Assembly: GCA_027490925.1 (NCBI GenBank)
Contig: JAIXXF010000012.1
Location: forward strand, 1 to 64,000
Length of the DNA stretch: 64,000 nt
From: Comamonadaceae bacterium
GTDB taxonomy: Bacteria; Pseudomonadota; Gammaproteobacteria; Burkholderiales; Burkholderiaceae_C
Reading direction: 5' to 3'
Shown here: positions 63,505-64,000 of the stretch, piece after piece
Layout: the number at the start of each line of letters is the position of its first letter
Numbering within the stretch: the stretch's first letter is position 1
The notes under the pieces: model-generated
The model's database searches: none
Told to the model about the DNA's origin: nothing
What the model saw: the letters and a program-made list of their open reading frames with translations, nothing else
Translations under genes and position numbers: made by a program

Positions 63505-63948
63505 TCAACAGAGGTTCTGCAGCACCGCCTGCAGTGCCTTTGGAATAGACACGGGGCGCCGTGTGATGCGATCCACATACACGTGGACAAAGTGCCCCTT
63601 GGCTGCACACAAGGTCTGGTCGTCTGCAAACAGTCCCACTTCGTAGCGGACGCTGGACGACCCGATCCGGGCAACCCGTATGCCAGCATCGACCCGCTGC
63701 GGAAAGGCCAGAGGTGCAAAGTAGTTGCACTGTGTTTCCACCACCAGCCCGATGGTGTTGCCGCCGTGAATGTCCAAAACGCCCTGCTCGATCAGGTACG
63801 CGTTCACCGCAGTGTCGAACCAGCTGTAGTACACCACGTTGTTAACGTGCCCATAGACGTCGTTGTCCATCCAACGGGTCGAGATGGTTCGGAACGCCTT
63901 GTACGCGTCGCGATGCTCGGGATGGGGCTTAAAGTTTTCGGCGGTCAT
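63505..63948 (-). CDS. Acyl-CoA thioesterase, 4-hydroxybenzoyl-CoA thioesterase / YbgC family
   Basis: The 147-residue protein has a single hotdog domain. The first helix region reads W-M-D-N-D-V-Y-G-H-V-N-N-V-V-Y-Y-S-W-F-D, which holds the catalytic Asp and the conserved N-N-V-Y. Later strands include E-T-Q-C-N-Y-F-A-P-L and G-H-F-V-H-V-Y-V-D. This is the group that hydrolyses acyl-CoA or aryl-CoA thioesters. The substrate cannot be told. It converges with the kinase gene, with 53 bases between stops. Confidence 0.9.
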   Translation of the reverse strand: MTAENFKPHPEHRDAYKAFRTISTRWMDNDVYGHVNNVVYYSWFDTAVNAYLIEQGVLDIHGGNTIGLVVETQCNYFAPLAFPQRVDAGIRVARIGSSSVRYEVGLFADDQTLCAAKGHFVHVYVDRITRRPVSIPKALQAVLQNLC

Positions 63949-64000
63949 GGACCAAGATTTTGCCAGCCACGGTATGAACGAAGCGCCTCTGTGAACGTGT

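Overview
The window looks like a betaproteobacterial chromosome of the order Burkholderiales, most likely family Comamonadaceae. The reasons are the high GC, the surE-pcm-nlpD block, an EarP arginine rhamnosyltransferase next to efp (EarP-type EF-P has Arg32), the ppiD / tRNA-Val / HU block, and the overall protein character. The genus is not resolved; Hydrogenophaga or Rhodoferax relatives are plausible.

Layout. 1-1.7 kb: the end of an ExbD-type energy transducer, hemP, a GlcG/HbpS-family protein and a BI-1 membrane protein. 1.8-8.9 kb: housekeeping genes (rlmD, a DnaQ-like exonuclease, nlpD-pcm-surE, a quinone-oxidoreductase-like protein, a crotonase). 9.0-17.7 kb: an extracellular-polysaccharide locus with a processive GT2 synthase, a bactofilin-like protein, two exported helical proteins that resemble alpha/alpha-toroid sugar enzymes, a UDP-GlcNAc 2-epimerase, a YaiO-like outer-membrane barrel and a polytopic membrane protein. 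18-21.7 kb: exported proteins, including DUF4331 and DUF4198 families. 22.1-34.3 kb: a tightly packed chemosensory operon (soluble tandem-module receptor, triple CheW, CheB, HEAT protein, CheR, CheY, CheA, STAS-like protein, CheY, membrane receptor with a CheZ-like motif, patatin lipase).

34.3-46.9 kb is accessory DNA: an alpha/beta hydrolase, a divergent SRAP protein, a small XRE regulator, three lipoproteins, then a leftward module (PcfJ-like protein, DUF3293 protein, TubC-docking-like protein, RepA-like AAA ATPase, Toprim primase, AlpA-like regulator) that ends against a tRNA-His gene. I see no integrase. The AAA ATPase carries an in-frame amber codon, so the element looks decayed or silenced.

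46.9-64 kb returns to core functions: tRNA-His, ppiD, tRNA-Val, hupB, a tartrate-dehydrogenase-like enzyme, a DMT transporter, pgsA, a TonB-C-like lipoprotein, uvrC, earP-efp, a LOG-family enzyme, rmuC, a 2-hydroxyacid dehydrogenase, an NhaD-type antiporter, an orphan histidine kinase and an acyl-CoA thioesterase.

The best candidates for something new are the polysaccharide locus at 9-17.7 kb, which has the parts of a synthase-dependent export system but matches no named system I know, and the chemosensory operon, which appears to link a soluble double-headed receptor and a CheZ-like receptor tail to a patatin phospholipase.
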